Positions 8,341-14,783 of a stretch of DNA of 51,254 bases are shown in pieces. The stretch comes from Erysipelotrichales bacterium. GTDB taxonomy: Bacteria > Bacillota_I > Bacilli_A > RFN20 > CAG-826. Position numbers and translations under genes: made by a program. Where the stretch lies: assembly GCA_022508535.1 (NCBI GenBank), contig JAFLUZ010000013.1, positions 1 through 51,254 of the forward strand, written 5' to 3'. The notes beneath the pieces were generated by a model. That model searched no databases, had not been told where the DNA came from, and saw nothing but the letters and a program-made list of their open reading frames with translations. The stretch's first letter is position 1. Each line of letters starts with the position of its first letter.

Positions 8341-9181
8341 CGTTTAATTCCTCCAATTTGTTTTTTACGACATCTACTGCCTCTTTAGAAATATTACAAC
8401 CTAATTCAAAGCAAGGTACTTTCAATAATTCATCAAGCATCTTTGACCAATTATTAATTGCACTATTGTCAAATGGTTGAATAATTTGAAGCATGATTTT
8501 CATTAATGCCTCTTTTGCACTTATTTTTCTAATAACATTTTCTTTTGCCTGATAAAGAAAAACAATAGCCTTTAATGGTGCACTAATATTATTATCCAAA
8601 TGATGCTTACCACTCCAAGGGTTTCCATAAAGTTTTAATTCGTTCCCCTCAAAAACAATGATATTTTTATCATCATTAATCATTTCGCAATTAACGTATT
8701 CTCTCCATAATCTCGTATGTGTGGATTTTCCTACTCCAGATGGGGCAGAGAATAAATAACCACATCCATTATAAGCAATTGATGAACCATGCATCCATAT
8801 AGCGTGTTTTATCTTCATCATATAATAGGGAAACACATATTGGGTTAATAAATACTCATCTAATTGCATTTCGCCTAGTTTATTTTCAAGAATATAAATT
8901 TGTGCATTATTTGATCCATACTCAATATAGCCAAAATATGGCAAATCTTTTTCTCTCCTTTGATATTGGACAATTAAATCTTCATACTGATACACATCAT
9001 AGTATTTTGTACGATTTATAAACTTTCCTTTTGGTTCAGTAATATTTTTTATAATATTTACTTTAACTTTAAGATCTGGTTCATTTTTATCAATTTGATA
9101 TTTTTGTAAAGATGGTAAAACAATTGATTTTTCCATCAAATCAAGTTCAATATTTATATTAGCGATGCGGTAAAATGCCAT
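8330..9181 (-). CDS. HPr-kinase-like serine kinase of a RiPP-type operon
   Basis: 283 residues. The C-terminal half is an HprK-type P-loop kinase: catalytic-type His131 in MHGSS, Walker A SAPSGVGKSTHTR (about 145-157), NDDK at 169-172, and YGNPWSGKHH near 185-194. The N-terminal 120 residues are a beta-rich domain unlike that of true HPr kinase. It is also shorter than HprK/P (about 310) and lies away from pts genes, so it belongs with the HPr-kinase-like proteins of lasso clusters (paeninodin type), which phosphorylate a Ser of the peptide, or with HprK-related kinase A/B systems. It is the first gene of the operon, 20 bp after a good extended -10 promoter. The substrate is not known. Confidence 0.8.
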   Translation of the reverse strand: MAFYRIANINIELDLMEKSIVLPSLQKYQIDKNEPDLKVKVNIIKNITEPKGKFINRTKYYDVYQYEDLIVQYQRREKDLPYFGYIEYGSNNAQIYILENKLGEMQLDEYLLTQYVFPYYMMKIKHAIWMHGSSIAYNGCGYLFSAPSGVGKSTHTRLWREYVNCEMINDDKNIIVFEGNELKLYGNPWSGKHHLDNNISAPLKAIVFLYQAKENVIRKISAKEALMKIMLQIIQPFDNSAINNWSKMLDELLKVPCFELGCNISKEAVDVVKNKLEELNDEN

Positions 9182-9195
9182 AAATATACCACCTT

Positions 9196-9232
9196 TTATT
9201 TATTATAGCATAATAAATAATATATTAAATGA
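9196..9232 (-). promoter_or_regulatory. Extended -10 promoter of the kinase/PqqD operon
   Basis: On the minus strand TGC-TATAAT (TATAAT at 9207-9202) gives a consensus extended -10; the -35 region is AT-rich and weak. The predicted start of transcription (about 9196) is only some 15 bases before the ATG at 9181, with a GGTGG ribosome site between. No other promoter is needed to express all six genes. Confidence 0.6.
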
Positions 9233-9280
9233 AATATTTTAATGTGCAACTATATATTTACATTATTTGTGCTCTTTTTT

Positions 9281-9314
9281 ACAAAAAAATGCACGAATAA
9301 AAAATCGTGCATTT
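9281..9314 (-). terminator. Rho-independent terminator after the IscA-like gene
   Basis: Ten-bp perfect stem (AAATGCACGA / TCGTGCATTT) with an 8-base loop, followed on the minus strand by seven T. It separates the IscA-like/lipoprotein genes from the kinase operon downstream. Confidence 0.8.
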
Positions 9315-9342
9315 CAAATTTAATTATTTCAATTATTCTTTT

Positions 9343-9696
9343 TTAATGGCAACAATCACAGTCATCATCAGAGCACCCACAACCACCATCACAGTTACAA
9401 CCACTATCGTGATTACAATTGCAAGCATGTGGACCATTATAGATAAGTTTTAAACCACTAGATTCTTCATCTTTATCAAATACATAGTGTTCTAACATTT
9501 TCTCTGTATCTTCATCCATAATAACTTTGATGCCATTGATATCAACTGCATGATCAGACTCTCCTAATGTTACACATTGCATATCCAATGCTTTCCCACC
9601 AGATTCATGATCAGTCAAGCTAATTTTAATAGCGTTACTTTTATTTTCTTCCATTACTTGAAGAAATATTGGTTTGCATTCATCTGTTATTTTCAT
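9343..9696 (-). CDS. IscA/HesB-like protein with a Cys-rich metal-binding tail
   Basis: 117 residues. The first 85 or so resemble the HesB/IscA fold (MKITDECKPIFLQVMEEN at the start; a Cys in MQCVTLGES; VDINGIKVIMDE, then YVFDKDEESSGLKLIY). In place of the usual CGCG end there is a tail of about 28 residues that contains nine Cys, two to three His and many Asp/Gly (HACNCNHDSGCNCDGG and onward to the C-terminal CDCCH). Such a tail should bind metal or an Fe-S cluster. It is cotranscribed with the lipoprotein upstream (32 bp gap). It may be a metal or Fe-S carrier; it is not a standard IscA, and a metallothionein-like buffer is an alternative. Confidence 0.6.
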   Translation of the reverse strand: MKITDECKPIFLQVMEENKSNAIKISLTDHESGGKALDMQCVTLGESDHAVDINGIKVIMDEDTEKMLEHYVFDKDEESSGLKLIYNGPHACNCNHDSGCNCDGGCGCSDDDCDCCH

Positions 9697-9728
9697 AATT
9701 GTTTTCCCCTTTATTTGAAATTTCTTAA

Positions 9729-10262
9729 TTACATTAAATCAGACCATTTTGTATTATCTATTTCAAGAGTTATTGTGTCTAATTGTAAATCAAAATATTC
9801 ACCAGACACTTCAAAACTCCACTCTTTGTCTAGATCTTTATATTTGTCCGAAGCGCTTGTTAAAATGTGAAAATAATACTTTCCTTCAAGTAGTCCAGTA
9901 AAACCAAATTCTCCATTTTCATCTGTAGTAGCACTATCTATTTCTACTTTATTAACATCATAAAGACCAATAGTTAAATTTGAAATTGGGTTATTTTTAT
10001 TATCCATGAAGCAACCAATTATACTATAAGTAATCACTGGTTCAGTAGAATCATCAACAAACTCACTATTAGGTAAACTCACTGAATTATCAACAAATTC
10101 ACTATTAGATGTTTCTGAATTAGTATTACTAGAAACAGGAGTAACTGATACTGGTGTTTCATTCGTTGAGTCTCCAACAGATACACTAGGACTATTAGAG
10201 TTTTCAGTATTACCACAAGCAACAAGTAACAATAATGGTAAAGCAATCCATATTTTTTTCAT
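9729..10262 (-). CDS. Surface lipoprotein with a carboxypeptidase-regulatory/CNA-B-like domain
   Basis: 177 residues. Signal peptide with lipobox LLVAC (Cys16), a Ser/Thr/Asn/Val-rich linker (about 17-75) with a repeated NSEFVD(N/D)S unit, then one CNA-B/carboxypeptidase-regulatory-like repeat (YSIIGCFMDNKNNPISNLTI ... DENGEFGFTGLLEGKYYF) and a C-terminus ending TKWSDLM. The domain and C-terminus resemble the membrane protein at 4473-4916, with matching (T/S)xxSD(E/K)Y and terminal W-x-x-L-hydrophobic features, so the two are likely paralogs. A promoter candidate lies in the 60 bp upstream. It may be a surface protein, or a substrate or partner of the neighbouring modification operon; the latter is speculation. 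Confidence 0.65.
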   Translation of the reverse strand: MKKIWIALPLLLLVACGNTENSNSPSVSVGDSTNETPVSVTPVSSNTNSETSNSEFVDNSVSLPNSEFVDDSTEPVITYSIIGCFMDNKNNPISNLTIGLYDVNKVEIDSATTDENGEFGFTGLLEGKYYFHILTSASDKYKDLDKEWSFEVSGEYFDLQLDTITLEIDNTKWSDLM

Positions 10263-10290
10263 ATTAAATCTCCTTTTAAATATTTTATTT

Positions 10291-10319
10291 ATAATTTAAG
10301 CTAACAAATAGTTTTGCAA
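10291..10319 (-). promoter_or_regulatory. Promoter candidate of the lipoprotein/IscA-like pair
   Basis: Minus strand TTGCAA (10319-10314), 17-bp spacer, AATTAT (10296-10291), followed by an AAAGGAG ribosome site before the ATG at 10262. In such AT-rich DNA one such match is only moderate evidence. Confidence 0.4.
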
Positions 10320-10322
10320 CTT

Positions 10323-11840
10323 TTAATTATCATTATACTTACCATTTATCCATTCGCCTTCGTAATATCTTCCATCTGGATAAGTATATTTTCCTTTGCC
10401 ATGGAATTCTCCATTAGAGAATTCTCCTTCATAACAACCACCATCTGACCAAGTATATTTGCCTTTACCATGCCTATTATTACCTACAAATTCGCCTTCA
10501 TAGTAACTGTCATCATTATACGTTTCCATGCCATAACCAGTTTTTACATCATTACGCCACTCGCCATCATAATATGTTCCGTCATCATAGACTCTTCTAC
10601 CTTTACCATTGAAGTCGCCATTTGCAAATTCACCTTCATAGTAACTAGTGGCACTCCAAACATATTTACCTTTTCCGTGTCTAGCATTATTTACAAATTC
10701 ACCTTCGTAATAATCTCCATCTTTGTAAGTTTCCTTACCATAACCATTCTTTGTATCATTACGCCATTCACCATCATAAGATGTTCCATCTTCGTAGACT
10801 CTTTTTCCTTTACCATTGAAGTCGCCATTTAAAAATTCGCCTTCATAATAATTAGTTGCACTCCAAACATATTTACCTTTTCCATGTCTAACATTATCTG
10901 CGTAGTTTCCTTCATAGTAAGAGCCATCTTCAAATACTTCTTTTCCATAGCCGTGTTTTTTATCACTTAGCCAGTTACCTTCGTAGTACTTTCCTTTTCC
11001 ATACACTCTTTTACCTTTACCAGTGAAGTCACCATTTACAAAGTCTCCTTCGTAATAGTTATTTTCACCCCAGACATATTTGCCTTTTCCGTGTCTAACA
11101 TTGTCTACAAAATAACCTTCGTAATAATCTCCGTCTTTGTAAGTTTCTTTGCCATAGCCATTCTTTTTATCATCACGCCAATCGCCTTCATAGCTTGTTC
11201 CATTTGCATTAACTCTTTTTCCTTTACCATTGAAATCGTTATTAGCAAAGTCTCCTTCGTAGTATGAGCCATCGTTCCAAGTAAATCTTCCCTTACCATG
11301 CCTTACTCCATTCACAAAAGCACCAACATAATAAGAACCACTATCATAAGTTTCTTTGCCTTGGCCGTTTTTCTTGTTATCTCTCCACTCACCTTCGTAA
11401 TATGTATTATCAGAGTATGTATATTTTCCATTACCATGTCGCGCGTCATTTAAATATTCACCCACATAATAACCATTATCAAATGTTTCTTTACCATAGC
11501 CGTTCTTTTTGCCATTACGCCAATCACCATCATAATATGTTTTAGTCGCGTATATAAATCTTCCTTTGCCATGGAAATCACCATTTACATAGTTTCCTTC
11601 GTAATATGAACCATTATCAAATGTTTCTTTACCATAACCATTCTTTATACCATTACTCCAATTGCCATCATAGTATGTTCCACTGGCCCAAACATATTTC
11701 CCTCGTCCATTAACATGTCCGTGAGAATAATATCCTTCGTAACTATCTCCATTGGAATAGACCATTTTCCCATATCCGTCTGGTTCATTATAGGCATCTA
11801 CACTTCCGTCATAATATCCATTTGTATAATTAATATGCAT
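10323..11840 (-). CDS. Long MORN-repeat protein
   Basis: 505 residues built almost entirely of about 22 MORN repeats of 23 residues (pattern YYEGxFxNGxxHGKGKYxW), with no signal peptide, membrane segment or other domain, so it should be a cytoplasmic beta-sheet ribbon. The repeats are arranged in a higher-order unit of three: a GYGKET-type, an RHGKGKYVW-type and a DFNGKGKRVY-type repeat recur in the same order every 69 residues. MORN repeats bind lipid head groups or proteins in eukaryotes; the role in bacteria is mostly unknown. It starts with an ATG behind GAGGT and has a near-perfect promoter with a palindrome. Neighbours do not suggest a pathway. Confidence 0.85.
   Translation of the reverse strand: MHINYTNGYYDGSVDAYNEPDGYGKMVYSNGDSYEGYYSHGHVNGRGKYVWASGTYYDGNWSNGIKNGYGKETFDNGSYYEGNYVNGDFHGKGRFIYATKTYYDGDWRNGKKNGYGKETFDNGYYVGEYLNDARHGNGKYTYSDNTYYEGEWRDNKKNGQGKETYDSGSYYVGAFVNGVRHGKGRFTWNDGSYYEGDFANNDFNGKGKRVNANGTSYEGDWRDDKKNGYGKETYKDGDYYEGYFVDNVRHGKGKYVWGENNYYEGDFVNGDFTGKGKRVYGKGKYYEGNWLSDKKHGYGKEVFEDGSYYEGNYADNVRHGKGKYVWSATNYYEGEFLNGDFNGKGKRVYEDGTSYDGEWRNDTKNGYGKETYKDGDYYEGEFVNNARHGKGKYVWSATSYYEGEFANGDFNGKGRRVYDDGTYYDGEWRNDVKTGYGMETYNDDSYYEGEFVGNNRHGKGKYTWSDGGCYEGEFSNGEFHGKGKYTYPDGRYYEGEWINGKYNDN
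10340..11800 (-). repeat. 207-bp higher-order tandem repeat inside the MORN gene
   Basis: Three successive 69-bp MORN repeats form a unit that recurs about seven times. The middle copies are closest in DNA sequence: for example, the stretches at about 10590-10690, 10800-10890 and 11000-11100 share long identical runs. Such near-identical copies favour copy-number change by slippage or recombination. Confidence 0.7.
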
Positions 11841-11860
11841 ATTTTTTACCTCTTTTTTTG

Positions 11861-11889
11861 ATTATACATTGACACATATAATGTGTCAA
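11861..11889 (-). promoter_or_regulatory. Consensus promoter with overlapping palindrome, MORN gene
   Basis: Minus strand TTGACA (11889-11884), 17-bp spacer, TATAAT (11866-11861): all twelve consensus positions match. A perfect palindrome TTGACACAT-TAT-ATGTGTCAA (11889-11869) covers the -35 box and most of the spacer, exactly where a repressor would block RNA polymerase. Confidence 0.75.
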
Positions 11890-11929
11890 CGTTACTAAAT
11901 TACTTTGGACCTGTGTGATATTAAATTTC

Positions 11930-11984
11930 AAAACAAAAAATGATAGGAAAGCAAATATATAACCACGTATTATTTCCTATCATT
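11930..11984 (-). terminator. Terminator after the PP-loop thiolation gene
   Basis: Twelve-bp perfect stem AATGATAGGAAA / TTTCCTATCATT with a 22-base loop, followed on the minus strand by TTTTTTGTTTT. Confidence 0.75.
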
Positions 11985-12006
11985 AACAATCTAAATATTT
12001 AAATAA

Positions 12007-12843
12007 TTACTCTTCTTTATCATAATCGTCTAGAAAAGAATGATATATGCCTTTTTCTTTATAGCCTAGAATCATATCCAATGTTACATTAGATGCACTT
12101 TTGAAAATGTTTTTTTCAACTTGCGGATTAGATTTTAAAAGTTGCTTTATGAGCAGTTTAGTTTCTAATCTTTTAGATCCTCCACCACCATTATCACAAA
12201 TCGCACAATTCTCTGTAAATCTACAAGCACATTGAATAAATGTTAGATTATGATGATTTCTAAAAGCAATAATATCTTTTTCGCGGATATAGTACATTGG
12301 TCGAATCAATTCCATTCCCTCATAATTTGTGGAATGAAGTTTAGGAAGCATAGTTTGAAATGAGCCAGAATTTAACATATTCATTAAAGTTGTCTCAATT
12401 ACATCATCATAGTGATGGCCTAGTGCAATTTTATTACAGCCATATTTCTTAGCCAAGTTATATAAAGCTCCTCTTCTCATTTTCGCACATAAGAAGCAAG
12501 GAGAACGATCTTGACTATTTGCCACTTCAAAAATATTAGTTTCTTCAATAACAGCAGGGATGTTTAATATTTCTAAATTGTTTTTAATAACTTGAAGGTT
12601 AATTGGATTATATCCAGGATTCATCACCAAATAAGTAATTTCAAATGGAAAATCTGAATGTTTATGCAAAGTTTGGAAAAGTTTTGCCATAATCATTGAA
12701 TCTTTTCCACCCGATATACATACACAAATATGGTCATTTGGTTTTAGTAGCTGATATTCTTTAATTGCTTTAACAAACCTAGACCATAATTTCATACGGT
12801 AAGTTGTTGTTAATGATTTTTCAAATTCATCGACATTATTCAT
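12007..12843 (-). CDS. PP-loop ATPase of the TtcA/TtuA tRNA-thiolation family
   Basis: 278 residues. PP-loop CVCISGGKDSMIMAKL (about residues 40-55) binds ATP and adenylates the target base. The TtcA-type Cys sites are present: PCFLCAKMRRGALY (CxxC) and, near residue 200, CACRF...CAIC, with IALGHHYDDVIET between. Family members use an Fe-S cluster and a desulfurase-derived sulfur to make 2-thiolated tRNA bases (s2C32 for TtcA). The gene overlaps the cysteine desulfurase gene by 8 bp, so the sulfur donor is encoded in the same operon. The exact tRNA position cannot be told from sequence alone. Confidence 0.8.
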   Translation of the reverse strand: MNNVDEFEKSLTTTYRMKLWSRFVKAIKEYQLLKPNDHICVCISGGKDSMIMAKLFQTLHKHSDFPFEITYLVMNPGYNPINLQVIKNNLEILNIPAVIEETNIFEVANSQDRSPCFLCAKMRRGALYNLAKKYGCNKIALGHHYDDVIETTLMNMLNSGSFQTMLPKLHSTNYEGMELIRPMYYIREKDIIAFRNHHNLTFIQCACRFTENCAICDNGGGGSKRLETKLLIKQLLKSNPQVEKNIFKSASNVTLDMILGYKEKGIYHSFLDDYDKEE

Positions 12844-13948
12844 TTATAATCACCTCTAATGCTTTTATTAATTCATCAATTTCATCATCTTTTGTAAGAT
12901 AAGATAAAGATATTCTAAATGAGGATAAAGCGCGATTTTTATCATGATACATAGCCATTATTATTTTTGATGGTGTATTTGGAATAGAACACGCTGATTT
13001 TTGACTCACACATATGTTCATTTCATTTAGTCTTTTAACTACTTCACTACCTTTTTTATTTTTAATTGAAAGATTAATAATATAGGGATTAGATGAAGAA
13101 TTAATCATTATGCCCTTTTTAGCATTAATTGCCGTAATTAATTTATCTTTTAAAGATAAAACATGCGCAAAATTACTATCTTTTTCTTTATATTCAAGCT
13201 CTAATGCCCTAACAGAAGAACATATAAGACTTACAGGAACACTTCCTCCGCGATATATAGATTGACTTGTTCCTCCATGAATCAGCGGAGTTAAAACAAT
13301 ATCTTTTCTTTTTACCAAAAATCCTGAACCAAGTAATCCACCAAATTTATGACTAGAAAATGTAAACATATCAATTTTATTGTAATTAATATCAAACTTT
13401 CCCATTACTTGAGTTGCATCCATTAATAAATGCACATTTTCATGTTCTTTTATGACACTAGCAATATTTTCGTAATCTTGAATAATACCTGTTTCTGAGT
13501 CCTCTAAAGTAGTGATAACAAGTATTGTATCTTTTCGGATTTTGCTTTTTAAATCATCTAAAGAAATCTTACCACCTTCATCATTTTCTATAAATTCTAT
13601 TTCAAATCCTTGATCTTTTAAATATGATAAGCAGGCATTTACAGAATTATGCTCTAAATGACTTACTAAAATATGCTTTCCAAATCCTTTATAAGAATTT
13701 GCTACACCTTTAATAGCAAGATTATTAGCTTCAGTTGCAGAACTAACATGAATTATTTCGTATATAGAATTATCTAAATTTAATAATTTAAAAAGTTTAT
13801 TCATTGCATTTTCAAGAAGCAATGATGCCTCAATTCCCAACGTATGTAAAGAATTTGAATTTCCTAATCTTAACATTTCAATTTTATTAAATTCAAATAA
13901 TGCTTCTTCTTTTACTGGATGATGCGCAGCATAATCTAGATATATCAA
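12836..13948 (-). CDS. Cysteine desulfurase (NifS/IscS-like)
   Basis: About 370 residues: PLP enzyme that takes sulfur from cysteine and passes it as a persulfide. Visible are SSATEANNLAIKG near the N-terminus, the PLP-lysine strand FTFSSHKFGGLLGSG, and the catalytic-loop Cys in QKSACSIPN. I start it at the TTG at 13948 (reading MIYLDYAAHHP, the normal N-terminus of the family) because GGAGGTG lies about six bases ahead; the upstream ATG at 13975 has no such site and would add nine non-homologous residues. It is coupled to the thiolation enzyme that follows, so tRNA thiolation is its probable job. No IscU-like scaffold is adjacent. Confidence 0.88.
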   Translation of the reverse strand: MIYLDYAAHHPVKEEALFEFNKIEMLRLGNSNSLHTLGIEASLLLENAMNKLFKLLNLDNSIYEIIHVSSATEANNLAIKGVANSYKGFGKHILVSHLEHNSVNACLSYLKDQGFEIEFIENDEGGKISLDDLKSKIRKDTILVITTLEDSETGIIQDYENIASVIKEHENVHLLMDATQVMGKFDINYNKIDMFTFSSHKFGGLLGSGFLVKRKDIVLTPLIHGGTSQSIYRGGSVPVSLICSSVRALELEYKEKDSNFAHVLSLKDKLITAINAKKGIMINSSSNPYIINLSIKNKKGSEVVKRLNEMNICVSQKSACSIPNTPSKIIMAMYHDKNRALSSFRISLSYLTKDDEIDELIKALEVIINE

Positions 13949-14033
13949 ATTTAACACCTCCAGTAAAATTAACATTTGTATTTTAACATATTTAATATTA
14001 TTTTTAATATTAAAACAAACTATTATTTTAAAT

Positions 14034-14065
14034 AAAAAAATAGACCACTAACATAGTTAGCAGTC
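14034..14065 (-). terminator. Terminator ending the small RNA
   Basis: On the minus strand GACTGCTAAC-TAT-GTTAGTGGTC pairs over ten bp with two G-U wobbles and is followed by TATTTTTTT. On the plus strand the wobbles become mismatches, so the direction is clear. Confidence 0.8.
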
Positions 14066-14161
14066 AAAGCGATAAATAAATATCACTTATGCCATAAAGA
14101 TATTTAGTCCTTACTGCAAAGTAATTCAGTTAAGAATTACGATCCAAGTTGTTATGGACTG
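14034..14161 (-). ncRNA. Probable free-standing small RNA, family not recognised
   Basis: A transcript of about 125-130 nt is predicted with its own promoter just upstream (14196-14168) and its own strong terminator (14065-14034). No reading frame with a ribosome site is inside. Predicted folds on the minus strand: an outer AGTCC/GGACT stem enclosing a 7-bp hairpin GTAATTC-TTAACT-GAATTAC; then AAATATC...GATATTT closing a CTTTAT-GGC-ATAAG hairpin; then the terminator. It does not match the motifs I know for tmRNA, SRP RNA, RNase P, T-box, TPP, purine, SAM, lysine, c-di-GMP or ZTP elements. It could instead be a leader of the downstream desulfurase gene that ends in an attenuator. Confidence 0.6.
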
Positions 14162-14167
14162 TTATTA

Positions 14168-14196
14168 ATATTAAATGGCATTTAAATTGATTTCAA
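14168..14196 (-). promoter_or_regulatory. Promoter of the small RNA
   Basis: Minus strand TTGAAA (14196-14191), exactly 17 bp, TAATAT (14173-14168), predicting a start near 14161. It lies in the 3' gap after ogt, where no protein-gene promoter is needed for a nearby ATG. Confidence 0.6.
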
Positions 14197-14206
14197 TAAT
14201 TTTTTT

Positions 14207-14758
14207 TTATAAAGCATTACCTTTAGTTGGTGTTTTTAATTTACTTACATCAACACCTTCATGATTAAGCAAATATTTTTTTACCTCCAAACCTCCACCA
14301 AAACCTACTAAATTGTTATTAACACCTATTACACGATGACAAGGCACTATTATCGCTAATGGATTACGACCTACTGCATTTCCCACTGCCTGTGCAGACA
14401 TTTTAGGATTAATTTTACGTGCAATATCTTTATAGGTAGTAACTGTTCCATAAGGAATCTCACATAAAAGTGACATTACTTTTTGCTGGAACTCACTGCC
14501 TATAAATTTTAATGGAAGATCTTTTATATCTGGAATTTCACAACTAAAATACTTATCTAGCCAAGTCTTTGTTAGTTTAAAAACATTCAAATCATCACAT
14601 TCAACTGTTTTCAAATTACTTGCTATTGAAGGATATCTTGATTTATAGAGTCGAATCTCAATTAGACTATTACCATCAGACAAAAGAGTTAGTTCTCCTA
14701 TAGGCGATTCATAGCGAGTTTTATAAAGCATCAAATTTTTTTCAAAAATGCTTTTCAT
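14207..14758 (-). CDS. ogt: Methylated-DNA--[protein]-cysteine S-methyltransferase
   Basis: 183 residues: suicide repair protein that removes O6-alkyl groups from guanine. The acceptor motif IVPCHRVIG is present (about residue 140), preceded by the helix-turn-helix GTVTTYKDIARKI and followed by GFGGGLEVKKYLLNHEG, all typical. The N-terminal domain starts YESPIGELTLL, so about ten residues ahead of it are extra; Met10 is a possible alternative start, but neither has a strong ribosome site. It sits 25 bp after the Fic-like gene in the same direction. Confidence 0.92.
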   Translation of the reverse strand: MKSIFEKNLMLYKTRYESPIGELTLLSDGNSLIEIRLYKSRYPSIASNLKTVECDDLNVFKLTKTWLDKYFSCEIPDIKDLPLKFIGSEFQQKVMSLLCEIPYGTVTTYKDIARKINPKMSAQAVGNAVGRNPLAIIVPCHRVIGVNNNLVGFGGGLEVKKYLLNHEGVDVSKLKTPTKGNAL

Positions 14759-14783
14759 ATATTTTATTATTCCTATCTATTCG

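Noticed and set aside
4473-9181. A classical lasso-peptide cluster
   Set aside because: There is no Asn-synthetase-like cyclase, no B2 protease and no precursor in the operon; only the accessory-type genes are shared.
9281-9314. Riboswitch or attenuator in the leader of the HPr-kinase operon
   Set aside because: The hairpin lies upstream of the operon promoter and fits the terminator of the preceding gene.
10470-10832. 120-codon open frame on the plus strand opposite the MORN gene
   Set aside because: It mirrors the repeat periodicity of the MORN gene on the other strand and has no ribosome site of its own.
10340-11800. CRISPR-like array because of regular spacing
   Set aside because: The periodicity is that of coding MORN repeats with no unique spacers.
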